Part shown: positions 13,201 to 22,119 of the stretch, piece after piece
How positions within the stretch are numbered: the stretch's first letter is position 1
How the letters are laid out: the number at the start of each line of letters is the position of its first letter
From: Acanthaster planci
Lineage: Eukaryota; Echinodermata; Asteroidea; Valvatida; Acanthasteridae
Assembly: GCF_001949145.1 (NCBI RefSeq)
Contig: NW_019091386.1
Coordinates: 1,539,986-1,603,985, forward strand
Length of the DNA stretch: 64,000 bases
Reading direction: 5' to 3'
Position numbers and translations under genes: made by a program
The notes under the pieces: model-generated
Database searches by the model: none
What the model saw: only the letters and a program-made list of their open reading frames with translations
Told to the model about the DNA's origin: nothing

Positions 13201-15310
13201 TGGGAAAGATTTTGAAAGATATTTGAGGGAGATTTTTAACTTAAAAACAAGGCTACTCTGCTACTGGAACATTTTTTTAAGTTTATATCCAAAGGTTCTT
13301 GATTAGCATTTTTGATGTAAAATAGAATTGGCAGTTTGAACGCATTTTTCACATAATTGCATTTTTAGTCATTGAATATATGGTCCAGGTTTAGCTGGTA
13401 CCATGTACCGGAATATCATATTTCTGTTTCAGTAAGATACCTGGATTCTGCATTGCATGTACAAAAATTGTACACGCACACCACTGTAGGATACTGTGTG
13501 ACCCTTATTGTGCATAACTGGTTCTCATACACCTGTAATTTATTTTGACACATTTTTTACTACTGTTCTTCACACCTCTCTCGATTGTTTTATTTTCTTC
13601 CAGTTTCTGTTCCATGAGCATCAAAGAGAAGCGGGACGCTGCCAGCAAAAAGGACTTGGCCCGAGCCACACTGGTCACCATCACCAACAACATCGGCTCC
13701 ATCGCCAGAATGACGGCTCTCAACGAGGTGAGACCTGGGGATTTATCCTCGTGTCCAACGAGCCAACACTCTAATCCTTCTAGTTTTGCATATCACCAAG
13801 GAAGTTAATCCATTTCTTTTTCAAGTTGTGTGGTTTGTTTGAACTCAACGTTTCAAACAGTGCCCTCTGCTCGTCATCAGGATGCTTGCCAGCATCAGGG
13901 TGCGCACAAGTTTTGTCTAATGTCTGATAGAAAGAACATTCTCCTGTAACTTCCGTCAAATTAAAATGGGTACCATAAAGTAGCATTTGTAAGTTGCATT
14001 TTAAACTTAGTGACCAAAGAAGCCAAAACAGAACAATTACAAAAAACCCCAACAAATGAAATTTGTTTCCATCCATCAGCTGGCCAACTATTTCCCAGTT
14101 GTTTACATGTACATGTACATACCCTGCATTGCTCCTATCTTGTCTCCTGTGTCTCCTATCTTTTCAGGGTATTGAGAGGATAGTTTTTGTTGGCAATTTC
14201 CTTCGAGTCAATCCCATCTCCATGAAACTTCTGTCGTATGCCATGGACTTCTGGTCCAAGGGCAGTCTGAAGGCACTCTTCCTACAACACGAGGTGCGTT
14301 GGATGCGAAGAATCGGCTGTGATTAAGCTCTGAAGACTTTTATAAGCATTACTGATCATTGAGAAATGCTGTAAACACAAAACATATTTACATGAAATAA
14401 TGGAATAAATACACGCTTGGCCAGTTCTAAACTTTAGTTTAGACCAGCCAAGCACATATTTATTCCCATTCATAAATACCTTTTACAGTCAGAGAGTCAA
14501 AAGAAGTCAATATACGACAGATTTCCAACAATTTTGTTCTGGAATTTTACTTTCATTTTCCCAAGCACCTTTATCCAGTTTATTTTGTAGTTTTTGTCAA
14601 AAAGAATTTTCTTTTCTGGACTTGGTACACTTGTGGCAAGCCACGTGCACACAGACTTTTGACCAATCAGAATCGATTAAACTGTCTCGTATCCAGGTGC
14701 CAGTGCGTGATTTACGTAGTGGGCATTATCAGATGTAAATACACGATCAAGTTGCACGTTGTTGAAAAGGGAGACTGTCTGAGGTATTTATGAATGTCTA
14801 ATAAAGACGTGTCTTTATCATTGTAGACTAGTGTGACATGTTTCGTTTGACAGATAGGGCATAATTCAAACTTTATGCATGTGCATTGCAGTTTTCCCTA
14901 TTTTGAGTGCAGTTTCTAACTGGTCCCTCATTGAAAATAATTCTTCTCCAAGGTTCCTATGATTTCCTGGGGACGGTGCATTGACCGCACGACAGTTCAG
15001 ATGTGATTAGTTTAGTATGATGCTGTTATTGGAGTGATAGCTCCCATTTGTTGTAAGGTTGTGTCCTAAGTATATTGCTGTGGCTAGCATAACACAGACG
15101 TCTATGGGATTTGGCTGCAGCCACTAATCAACGGCTTTCATAGGTCCAAGTGTTATTTCCAGCCACAGCCATAACTTTTGGACTCCGTCTAGCTGTGTTA
15201 TCTGTCTTTCCTTGCAGGGTTATTTTGGGGCTGTTGGGGCATTCCTTGAACTGATTGGCTACGACGGCGATCGGAATGGCAACGGTGCAGTGTGCAATGG
15301 AGTTGTATGA
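1155..15310 (+). CDS. PANK: pantothenate kinase (PANK1/2/3 family), seven exons
   Basis: Catalyses ATP-dependent phosphorylation of pantothenate, the first and rate-limiting step of coenzyme A synthesis. Coding exons: 1155-1254, 9698-10056, 10602-10852, 11800-11976, 13604-13727, 14168-14293 and 15218-15310. The phases join cleanly to give 409 residues. Visible motifs: [10 protein letters not shown] (residues 35-44, nucleotide-binding start of the eukaryotic PANK fold), [10 protein letters not shown] with the catalytic-type Glu at about 148, [26 protein letters not shown] and [10 protein letters not shown]. The C-terminus ends [14 protein letters not shown] plus a short tail, as in animal PANKs. 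The N-terminal extension is only about 34 residues, much shorter than the mitochondrial extension of human PANK2, so location is not predictable. The start is the ATG at 1155; the same frame stays open to the acceptor at 1143, so a start in an earlier exon cannot be excluded. Paralogue assignment is not possible. Confidence 0.95.
1870..3009. repeat. 129-bp tandem repeat (minisatellite) interrupted by assembly gap
   Basis: Consecutive copies share the blocks CCCAGTCTGGG, GGCCCATAGAGGTCTCAGTG, GGCGATCACCTG and AGTGTCTGC. GTCTGG recurs at 1891, 2020 and 2149, exactly 129 bp apart. The array runs into the N gap at 2171, and the sequence after the gap (GAGCACTTG, from 3000) continues the unit. The period is a multiple of three, so a 43-residue repeat is open on both strands. 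Nothing suggests that it is translated. Confidence 0.85.
2171..2997. other. assembly gap (827 N)
   Basis: A run of N inside the 129-bp tandem array. The assembler probably failed on the repeat, so true array length and copy number are unknown. Any open frame crossing the gap is artificial. Confidence 0.98.
5623..5681. mobile_element. 59-bp palindrome with TTAA/CCCTAAC ends (piggyBac-type MITE), copy 1
   Basis: The left arm begins TTAACCCTAACACTCCTC and the right arm ends GAGGAGTGTTAGGGTTAA, a perfect 18-nt inverted repeat. The core CCTCCAACAGGTGAAGG is shared with the copy at 43223. TTAA followed by CCCTA is the end structure of piggyBac-like elements; the assignment is an inference from those ends only. 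Confidence 0.6.
7457..7788. mobile_element. hAT-like non-autonomous element (332 bp), copy 1
   Basis: The left end is CAGTGGTTCCCCTGCC, followed by GTGAGGCGGCCCAC. The reverse complement of the right end reads CAGGGTTCCCCTGG, followed by GTGAGGTGGCTCAG, so the terminal inverted repeats are long but imperfect. The flanks GTTTAGAT and ATTCAGAT agree at 6 of 8 bases, as expected for an old 8-bp hAT target duplication. No transposase reading frame is present. A related copy lies near 31404. Confidence 0.65.
9698..10056 (+). CDS. PANK: PANK exon 2 (nucleotide-binding and catalytic segment)
   Basis: Acceptor CCAG at 9697, donor GTCAGT at 10057, phase 1 to 0. Encodes [10 protein letters not shown] through [10 protein letters not shown] and RDFKE, including the catalytic-type Glu. 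The exon is strikingly GC-rich with C/G-ending codons compared with its AT-rich introns. Confidence 0.95.
10602..10852 (+). CDS. PANK: PANK exon 3
   Basis: Acceptor CCCAG at 10601, donor GTAATT at 10853, phase 0 to 2. Encodes the [11 protein letters not shown] helix and the [11 protein letters not shown] nucleotide-binding strand and loop, ending in DNFKRVGGT. Confidence 0.95.
11079..11292. repeat. tandem duplication of about 110 bp in PANK intron 3
   Basis: A unit beginning GCAACACATTTGCATTG at 11079 recurs at 11189, with the shared blocks AACAGGAGGATGTGG and GTCAAACAAAATTTTG. The second copy lacks six bases (ACAAGT or equivalent) and has few substitutions, so the duplication looks recent. 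Confidence 0.9.
11800..11976 (+). CDS. PANK: PANK exon 4
   Basis: Acceptor TTCAG at 11799, donor GTGGGT at 11977, phase 2 to 2. Encodes [15 protein letters not shown] (glycine-rich loop) and the DSTKVDKSV-type dimer-interface segment up to GSVVAS. Confidence 0.95.
12141..12215 (+). mobile_element. tRNA-derived SINE head
   Basis: A-box-like AGCTCAGTTGGTAGAGC (12150-12166) and B-box GGTTCAATCCC (12193-12203) are spaced as in a tRNA gene. The 3' acceptor strand does not pair with GGGCTGG, so this is not a functional tRNA. It most likely marks the pol III head of a SINE; the body and 3' end are not resolved. Confidence 0.55.
12966..13080. mobile_element. GGCTGTGGCT palindromic MITE, copy 1
   Basis: The left arm starts TAAGGTGTGTCTGAATTA and continues TTTGGCTGTGGCTTGAA. 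The reverse complement of the right end starts TAAGGCCACGTCCAAATTAC and continues TTGGCTATGGCTTGAA. The core has CTCTATGGG and GCTGCTGCAACC. Three further copies in the window share arms and core. Confidence 0.7.
13604..13727 (+). CDS. PANK: PANK exon 5
   Basis: Acceptor CTTCCAG at 13603, donor GTGAGA at 13728, phase 2 to 0. Encodes [17 protein letters not shown] and the near-invariant [15 protein letters not shown] segment of animal PANKs. Confidence 0.95.
14168..14293 (+). CDS. PANK: PANK exon 6
   Basis: Acceptor TTTCAG at 14167, donor GTGCGT at 14294, phase 0 to 0. Encodes [11 protein letters not shown] and [19 protein letters not shown], closely matching the vertebrate PANK C-terminal lobe. 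Confidence 0.95.
14402..14466. repeat. 65-nt near-perfect hairpin in PANK intron 6
   Basis: The arms GGAATAAATACACGCTTGGC and (reverse complement of the right arm) GGAATAAATATGTGCTTGGC continue into CTAAACT, with only a few bases of loop. Pairing extends weakly outward to about 14383-14483. It could be a MITE or a small-RNA hairpin; there is no evidence of expression. Confidence 0.6.
14467..14795. mobile_element. putative 329-bp inverted-repeat element
   Basis: The left end CATTCATAAATACC is matched exactly by the right end GGTATTTATGAATG, and the inner ACAGTC/GACTGT also pairs. The element abuts the hairpin at 14402-14466, suggesting nested insertions. No coding potential was seen. Confidence 0.45.
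15054..15200. mobile_element. GGCTGTGGCT palindromic MITE, copy 2
   Basis: The left arm runs TAAGGTTGTGTCCTAAG to GCTGTGGCTAG. The reverse complement of the right arm contains GAGTCCAAAAGTTATGGCTG and then TGGCTGG. The core has TCTATGGG and TGGCTGCAGCC. It sits just before the acceptor of the last PANK exon (15218). Confidence 0.65.
15218..15310 (+). CDS. PANK: PANK exon 7 (C-terminus, stop TGA 15308-15310)
   Basis: Acceptor CCTTGCAG at 15217, phase 0. Encodes [14 protein letters not shown] followed by a divergent 16-residue tail (beginning [11 protein letters not shown]) before TGA. The conserved GYFGAVGA block fixes the frame. Confidence 0.93.
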   Translation, partial: GYFGAVGAFLELIGYDGDRNGNGAVCNGVV

Positions 15311-15884
15311 TCTCGGAACCCTAGACGCCATCTGCTCCGTGAGTTCCATTACGAAGGCCCCCGTGTTTGTCCCCATTCCACAGCCACTCCGGCCATGGCT
15401 ACTGCTTCTCTGTTGCCAGGCGTGCCGCATCCCTGGTAAACTGTACATGAAACTCAATTGCTGCTGTTGTCAGTTACCAGGGAAGGCGCAGGGTTAAAAA
15501 CTGAAATCAGAAGTGCCCCGGAAGAAAGACAGTGTGCTAGCGGAGCAGATTATGAACCCAAAAAGACAAACGCACAAATTCTGACAGACTCTCATGCCAA
15601 TGCAAGTTATGTGTGAGGCCTTTTGCCGACCGATCAGGGATTGGGCACCTTTTTTATCTACTGTGAGCATTCCGTACAAACAGTGTCAACGTCTTGTTCC
15701 CTTCATTTGTCGACTTGGAGTTTTTGGTGACTTGGGCTGGCCCACAACCTGACAAAAGCTACACTGAGGAGTCGGAAAAGAGGTGTGGAGTCAAGCGTGT
15801 AAAGTGTGCCTGTTGGTGTCAACAGTTTTTGCACATAGGTGTTTCTTAGCACACGTATTTGGTTGGACACTGAAAATGTGCCGC

Positions 15885-15937
15885 AGTGGGATTGGAACCC
15901 GCGACCTTTCTGGAATGCTGTACTGTTGCTCTACCGA
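15885..15937 (-). mobile_element. tRNA-derived SINE fragment (reverse strand)
   Basis: Read on the - strand: TCGGTAGAGC (3' half of a box A), then GCATTCCAGAAAGG, then box B GGTCGCGGGTTCCAATCCC. The middle block GCATTCC(A/G)GAA is shared with the SINE head at 12141. The two are probably the same family. Confidence 0.5.
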
Positions 15938-15954
15938 AAAACTACAGAGCATTT

Positions 15955-16052
15955 GCATGGCTGCCATCTTGCAAGCCAGTGTTTTTGTTCCACAGGGTAT
16001 GCGCACAGAAAGTTTCCATGTGGAACAAAAGAACTGCCCCGCAAGATGGCTA
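15955..16052. repeat. imperfect inverted repeat (about 46-nt arms) downstream of PANK
   Basis: Left arm: TTTGCATGGC, then GCCATCTTGC, then TTTTGTTCCACA. The reverse complement of the right arm: TTTGCACGAT, then GCCATCTTGC, then TTTTGTTCCACA. It would form a long hairpin if transcribed in the PANK 3' UTR. It directly abuts the reversed SINE fragment. Confidence 0.6.
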
Positions 16053-18112
16053 TCGTGCAAAGCCTCCGCACGTGGCCAGTACAGGCTTTGTGCATGAATG
16101 GCAGATGGAGGTTTTTTATGAGTAATGTCTTTGTTATGTTTATTTTTTTATGACTAAGCCCTGACTGTGCGTGCTTGCTTGTGGGCATCTCCCAAAGGTG
16201 TGCACAAGTCAAGAGTCATTTTGCAAAGCTATCTGTTGTGTACAGTGGTGTGAGAATTCAGCTTTTTAGCTGATTTCACCTTCTTTTGTTCAGATGTTGA
16301 CCCCGAATTTCAACTTTTTTGTACACGTGGTCTGTCCAAAAGCATGGGAACTTTTTACATTTCAGCTTTTTGCTAGCTGTTTTCAGCTTTAATTTTAAGT
16401 GGCCACTCACACCCCTGTGTGTAGAAGAACTCCTAACGCGCAAACGGAACAGAGGAAACCATTTCAACTGGGCCCCTGATGCACTCATGAAGACTTTACA
16501 TTCTAACAGAAACTGGTCGCACATTGTTAAGCGCACAATTTCTTATGTTAGGCGAATTAGGACTGAAATGTGGGGACATATCTCTGTCCCCGTAGTGTTT
16601 TGGGCCACACAAAAAGAGGTGAAATGCTGTGTTTTGTCCCCCAAATTGCAGAAGTTTGGGTGAACCTGTGTGTGAAGGCTGTGTGTTCCCGTCAAGAGAT
16701 GTTGTTGCCGTGCAGAAACATGCCATCTTGTGTTTCTGTGTCTGGCATCTAACTGGCACACCAGCTCTGAATTCTCATCAGTGGTGAGGAGCTCTTGTAT
16801 GCTTGAAGTGGATTTATGCACCGTACCTCGTGCATATATGTATGTTTTAAATTTGCACCCTCGTTGGCCAGATTGTAAATTGAATTGAAAATGTACAGAG
16901 TTCATGGATATTAACTATGAAAATCGTACCCTACTTTGTTGTACCTGTGCTTGTGTATCCAAAATCATGCGACATTATATGTGCTCGTTAACTTCAGTGC
17001 TTGAGCCTCACTGGGTTATTTCTGAGTGCAGAGGGATCTCTACCACGCCCTAAATCAACTTATCAATTCTGAACCTGACTGCCGGTGCACTTCGGTTCAC
17101 TGCCATTGACATCTCACTGCCAGAAATGTAAACAGTACGCAGACATGTCTGTGCCAAGTACTTGGGGGACTTTGATCTTGTTTTTGTTTTCTTTTCCATC
17201 AGACATTACAGGTGAAAAGCTGGAATACCGGTACATGGGTTAAAAATATGAGTTTGACATAATTTTACCGAATCCCTACCTCCACAAGACGTTTGCCAAT
17301 GGTGCTAACACAAATCTAACGTGCTTTGAGACACCATATGTTACTAAACATTTGACATTTAAGTCGCCTTTCTTCCCTTAGCAACTAACTTGCTCCACGT
17401 ACGTGTACGTAATTTAAAAAAAGGCACAATGTGTGCCCAGGAATTACTCTTATGAAAGTACAAGGTGGATCAAACTTCCTCACTTCTGAGCAAAATTTGC
17501 GCACATCGTACTGAGTCGTAATGATTCATAATGGGTTTTGCATTGTAAATTGCATGTAGTTTTGAGGCTGGCTGCACAGAAACTGCCTATGGAAAGATGA
17601 GTGCTGGTAAGTGTTGATAGAAATTAAGTTGAATAGATACTGATATGGTTTAAGTTGCGTGCAGTTTGCAAAGAGGCAAATCTTAGGGGTCTGTGGATCG
17701 AGAATGCAATAATACATATTCATGTACCAGAGTGGTCGAAAGCATGCATTGTGTGTCAGGATCACCCATTATTGGAGACACAAATGAATTGTGTTCTAGT
17801 ATTGTAAATATCTCTCTCTACAGATGGAAGATATTTGAGGTTAACAGATATTGTATTCATTAATAGATATTGCCTGTGGAAGCCACCTTTTATTTTTTAC
17901 ATCAGTTATGACTGTCACTTTTAATTGTGTACTTCAACTGAAATGGTACTGCACCCTTAGAATTTTTTTCTTACATCTTTCATACAAGGTCAGGTTCACC
18001 AAACGCAGAGCTAGAGACCAGCTTCACAACCGACAGTGGTTATGAGCCACTCACGCTGTCCTTATCAGTTTAACATGCTACAGCTTTTGCTATAGGTGTT
18101 ATGCTTTCAAAC

Positions 18113-18300
18113 CAGTGTTTGATTCGAGCCCATCACAAGTCCCCATAAGTCCAGCACAAGTCCAGTCTTAAGCCAATTCACAAGCTATTCCAATGAACTG
18201 TGACAAAAACATTCCTTTGTCATTGTTCACCCTGTTACTTATGACTGGCCTTGTGAAGGTATTTGTGAAAGGACTTGTGATGGACTCGAATACAATGCTG
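18113..18300. mobile_element. hAT-type MITE (188 bp) with perfect 8-bp target duplication
   Basis: The element starts CAGTGTTTGATTCGAG and ends CTCGAATACAATGCTG. The arms share CCATCACAAGTCC and, further in, CCAGTC. It is flanked on both sides by exactly TTTCAAAC (18105-18112 and 18301-18308). CAG...CTG ends plus an 8-bp duplication are diagnostic of hAT transposition. It has no transposase, so it must have been mobilised in trans. Confidence 0.85.
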
Positions 18301-20041
18301 TTTCAAACCCATAGACCAGAGCAACTTGATTTTACACACAGCTTTGCCAATCATGCGCTAGACTTGTTTCAAGGCTGTCCAGTACCTGTCGCGACCAATA
18401 GTATGGTACTTATTTTATGCAGTGTCAATATTGCAATACATGTAGTAAGTGCAGTATCCAATTTCGTGTTGAGGAACATGTGCACACTGTTATTGTGGTC
18501 TTTCAACACAGGACAAACTGAACTTTTACCGTTCCTCAAAATATAACTACATGTAACTAAACATCTTCAATTGTTTGTTTGAAAATACAGCGCTGTTCTT
18601 AGACAGCAGATGAAAATGTCACCAAGAATAAATGCACTTTGTTATTAAAATGTCATTTTTTTTCTAAGTGTTTAATCATGTATATATTTTGGTTTAATAC
18701 ACAACTCCCACTAGTCCCTAATTGTATAGTTAAGAAACTGTTGTAGATGACATTTAGAGATATATTAATTTTGGTGGTTATTTCAATACTCTGGTCAAAA
18801 GTTCATTTGGCAAATGATTCATTTATAAATTTATTTTAACTTTAATACAGCCAATATAATCCAAGTTGATTTATTTATTTCATTGACATTTGAATATATC
18901 AAGGTACGCTTTGAGTTTAATTTAACAATTTTTGATTCCTTTTGTTTTGGTAAAAAAGTTCATATTGAACCATAGTCACTTCTGTTAGCTCATTATATAA
19001 GTAAATACGTTAGGTGTAGATAGAAGAATTTCATATCTTACCAAAAAAATCACCATCAACCATTTGATAACTTTGTGTTTGCAGCTTTTCTGCCACAAAG
19101 CCAGAGCAACCCAGGCAAATCAACCATCCATGTGGATTTAGCCCCCTGGTTTAGCCAGTGGTGATTTCCCTTAAATGTGAGAGACACCAACCTTTGTATG
19201 GAATGGTGGCACGATTAGATCTTTTGATCTGCAACTCTGATGGCCAGAGCAATTTCTCAGGTTTCCCACCGAGGATTACCCGTATGTTTTGCCCGGTGGT
19301 GTGCTAGTGCATCCACCAAGCAAAATGACCGGTCCCACTTAGTCTCTCCTGAGATCAGTTCATATTTGGCGCGAAAGCAAAGAAACATGGGAATAGGTGA
19401 CATCAGATTTAATCTGTGCAGTGCAAATTCACACCAGTTGAGCTCATTTCATCTCTAACAAATTTTTGTGTTATCGAAATTTGCTTCACTTATGTGTTCG
19501 TCTGAAGTATGACCATTATGTTATACACCATAATAAGTTTGTATATTGTATTTATCCATATTTTTTAGTAATAAACAGTACACTGGTACCTCGTAGCCAA
19601 AACACTATGTTTTAAACACTTGGCACATGGTGGCTCTTTCCGGAAATGCTCCACCAGGCAAGATTTGTCTAGTACTGTAAACAAGCACTCGGCTTATCTG
19701 TGTGTTTTTGTCCTCATTTTAGATAGGGACCACTCATTTCAGAACATGTACCATTCCATTGTTTTTATAGTACAAAATAATTTGCTGGTTCCGTCCAGAG
19801 TGAATTTCCGGAGTGTGTTTGAAGAAAAACCCTTGGGAAAAGTGTTCAAGTTGGGATTGGTGAGCAAGTTGAAAAATATCTTGGACCTGAACATCAGATT
19901 TGAGTTTTTTGGGGAAGGATAGAGTCATGTGAATGTGTGCAAAGGCGATTCATAATCTGTACTGATGCACAGACGTGTACAATGAAATCTGGACTCGCAA
20001 TGCCCTTAATCAGCTTACAGAGATCATTGAATCCACTCACG

Positions 20042-20154
20042 GCCATTGTACCGAGCCGAATACAAAGCTTTCCTGGCAATGCCCGCCTTTGTTCTTCCTG
20101 ACGTCAATAGAAGGGAGCCAACCCACACATTTGTATTTGGCTCGATAAAATGGC
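20042..20154. mobile_element. inverted-repeat element (113 bp)
   Basis: The left end is GCCATTGTACCGAGCCGAAT followed by ACAAA. The reverse complement of the right end is GCCATTTTATCGAGCCAAAT followed by ACAAA, about 21 of 25 bases paired. The interior is unique in this window and the superfamily is not assigned. Confidence 0.5.
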
Positions 20155-21394
20155 TGCTGGTTGGCTGCTTCTTCATACAAAGGCGTTTTAAGTCCAGGTT
20201 TTTTATATACACGGCCGTGCACTGACGTAACTGAAAAAAATGTGCAGTTTGGTACTTTCTGTTGAAGTTTCCATCATTCACTGTTCAGGGTTACAGAAAA
20301 CTCTTGTGGAGGCTATGTCAGGTATGAATTGACCAAAACTGTTCACACTGAAGAGTGTTTTTTACATAGATCTTAAAGTGAAATAGAAATCTACAGGGAT
20401 AAACAATAGTGTAAAAAGTACACCATTAAGTAATACTTGTTATTTTTTGTAGACTTTGTTTTAGAGAAAGGAGGAAATGGCTGAACAAAATCCGACTCGA
20501 TGTTGAATTTAATGGTTGTGTAAATAATTGGATTGGCAAGGAGAATCCCAAAGTCCATGGCCACTCTTTGTACAATATTAGGTTTGACTGAAAGGAATAA
20601 AGAACTAGGAATTTGAGAAAGGGAGCATGGGTATTGAATCTGTATTTAGGTGGAAAAGGTATTGGTTGGCTTTGTACAATTGTATTCAAAATCAGGCATA
20701 ATTTTTCAATATGTATCACTGTGCTGGAGAGAATGTAGCACTTCAAATCTTGAGAAATATTATGTAACATGACCTTCAAATGCCCAGATTACTACACACA
20801 ACTTTGAAAGAAACTTAGTTTTGTGCAGGCCCTGTGCCACATGCATGAAGGTGTGCACGCCAGGTCCAGAGCCATACATACAAAGAATTGCAGCATGAGG
20901 TCCTCCAAGATGTGATGCCATTTTGTCTCCAAAATGATGGGCTGCTTTCAGAAAACATGATACATATATATGCGGTCAAATTGATGAATACCTCCAAAAT
21001 GTGTTTAATGCTATCATGTCTACAAAAATAAAACTATCAATAAATTGTTAGGAATACCAATTATAGCATACCAGTACGTGCACCGCATCTACTTATTCAT
21101 ATACCAAGACCTAGGCATGTATTAGATTATACATATTTCACAAGTAATCTATATGTAGAAAGATAAAACAGTTCCATGTGTGAAATATAACATTCCACAA
21201 ACATTTACAGCCTTACAAAAATATCCTTTTACACCAGATGGTGATATTTATTAAGTATGCTATGTATAAACCATTCCTATAAATTAGTCTTACAAAAATA
21301 TTTCAGTCCAGATTACTCATGGCGACACTAAACATGGATATGAAGAACAACTTGCACTTTCTTTCAAAGAGAGTGAGAATTTCAAATCTCACGA

Positions 21395-21545
21395 CCCTGC
21401 AATAGATTGTTTTGCATGGATTCGCATCGCAATCAGTGATCTGAAGTTGGTTCCCTAACACTGGATCCTGCCTTCTTGGTAGTATAAACCAACATTGGAA
21501 TCACTAATCGAGATCCAGATCCATGTGAAACATACAGGCAGGCTG
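21395..21545. mobile_element. inverted-repeat element sharing a core with the one at 35825
   Basis: The left arm includes CATGGATTCGCATCGCAAT and CAGTGATCTGAAGTTGGTTC. The reverse complement of the right arm includes CACATGGATCTGGATC and TTAGTGATTCC. The block ATCAGTGATCTGA.GTTG.TTC recurs in the element at 35825. Confidence 0.45.
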
Positions 21546-22082
21546 TGTATGTCGGCAATCTTGAATTGAAAGCGAGGTAAAACTTTTCATTTTGGAACAT
21601 TAAAGTTCACATAACAGTGATGAGATAACTTTTGTTTAGAATAATTCAAACTTTGTGATAAATCATATCTCAATATTTTAAGCAGTATTTAAAAAACTGA
21701 AAGTGAGGGTTGTAACCCAAAACAGTCTGGCACCACCCCATTAACAAATTAAATTGCATGTGATAGATTCAGGGAACAAGATAGGAAAAAATGGCTTCCC
21801 AGTGGGTATGGTCTAGTGTCAGAGTGAAAGCATACCCTTTGCTCAAGTTTGTTTTTTGAGGAATGATAAAACTTTCATTTGTAATTCCTAAACAGATGTA
21901 TGTATAGTGACCAGAAGGGGATATGTCTTCAAAGTTATTCGTTTCCATCAAGTGGAAGTTGACAAGTCACTGAATGCATTCCGTGCACAAAATACTATGG
22001 AGGAATTCCACCTCGGCCAACGAGCTTAATGGCACCTCCACCACAAGGACGCAAAGTTAGAGTCTCTGACAGCACAACTCGG

Positions 22083-22119
22083 CTAGGCCCGATGGCATTT
22101 CTGTAGAAACATGGACCAT
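22083..22119 (-). CDS. SLC46-like exon 6 (C-terminal tail, stop TAG)
   Basis: Acceptor TTTGCTTGCAG, phase 2. It adds WSMFLQKCHRA and TAG at 22085-22083. This completes the last hydrophobic helix and ends it with basic residues, which fits the family better than stopping at 22689. It is a proposed exon without transcript support. Confidence 0.6.

Larger units (their letters stand above)
15311..22082. other. convergent intergenic region and 3' UTRs between PANK and SLC46
   Basis: No further coding exon was recognised. It contains a reversed tRNA-SINE fragment (about 15885-15937), an inverted repeat (15955-16052), a hAT MITE (18113-18300) and further inverted-repeat elements (20042-20154, 21395-21545). 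There is also a very AT-rich stretch around 18550-19080. AATAAA at 18627-18632 is a candidate PANK poly(A) signal. TTTATT at 21247-21252 is a candidate - strand signal for the SLC46 gene. Neither is proven. Confidence 0.5.

Noticed and set aside
9698-15217. A miR-103/107-type microRNA in a PANK intron, as in vertebrates
   Set aside because: I did not find the AGCAGCATTGTACAGGG mature sequence in any PANK intron; the 14402 hairpin has a different sequence.
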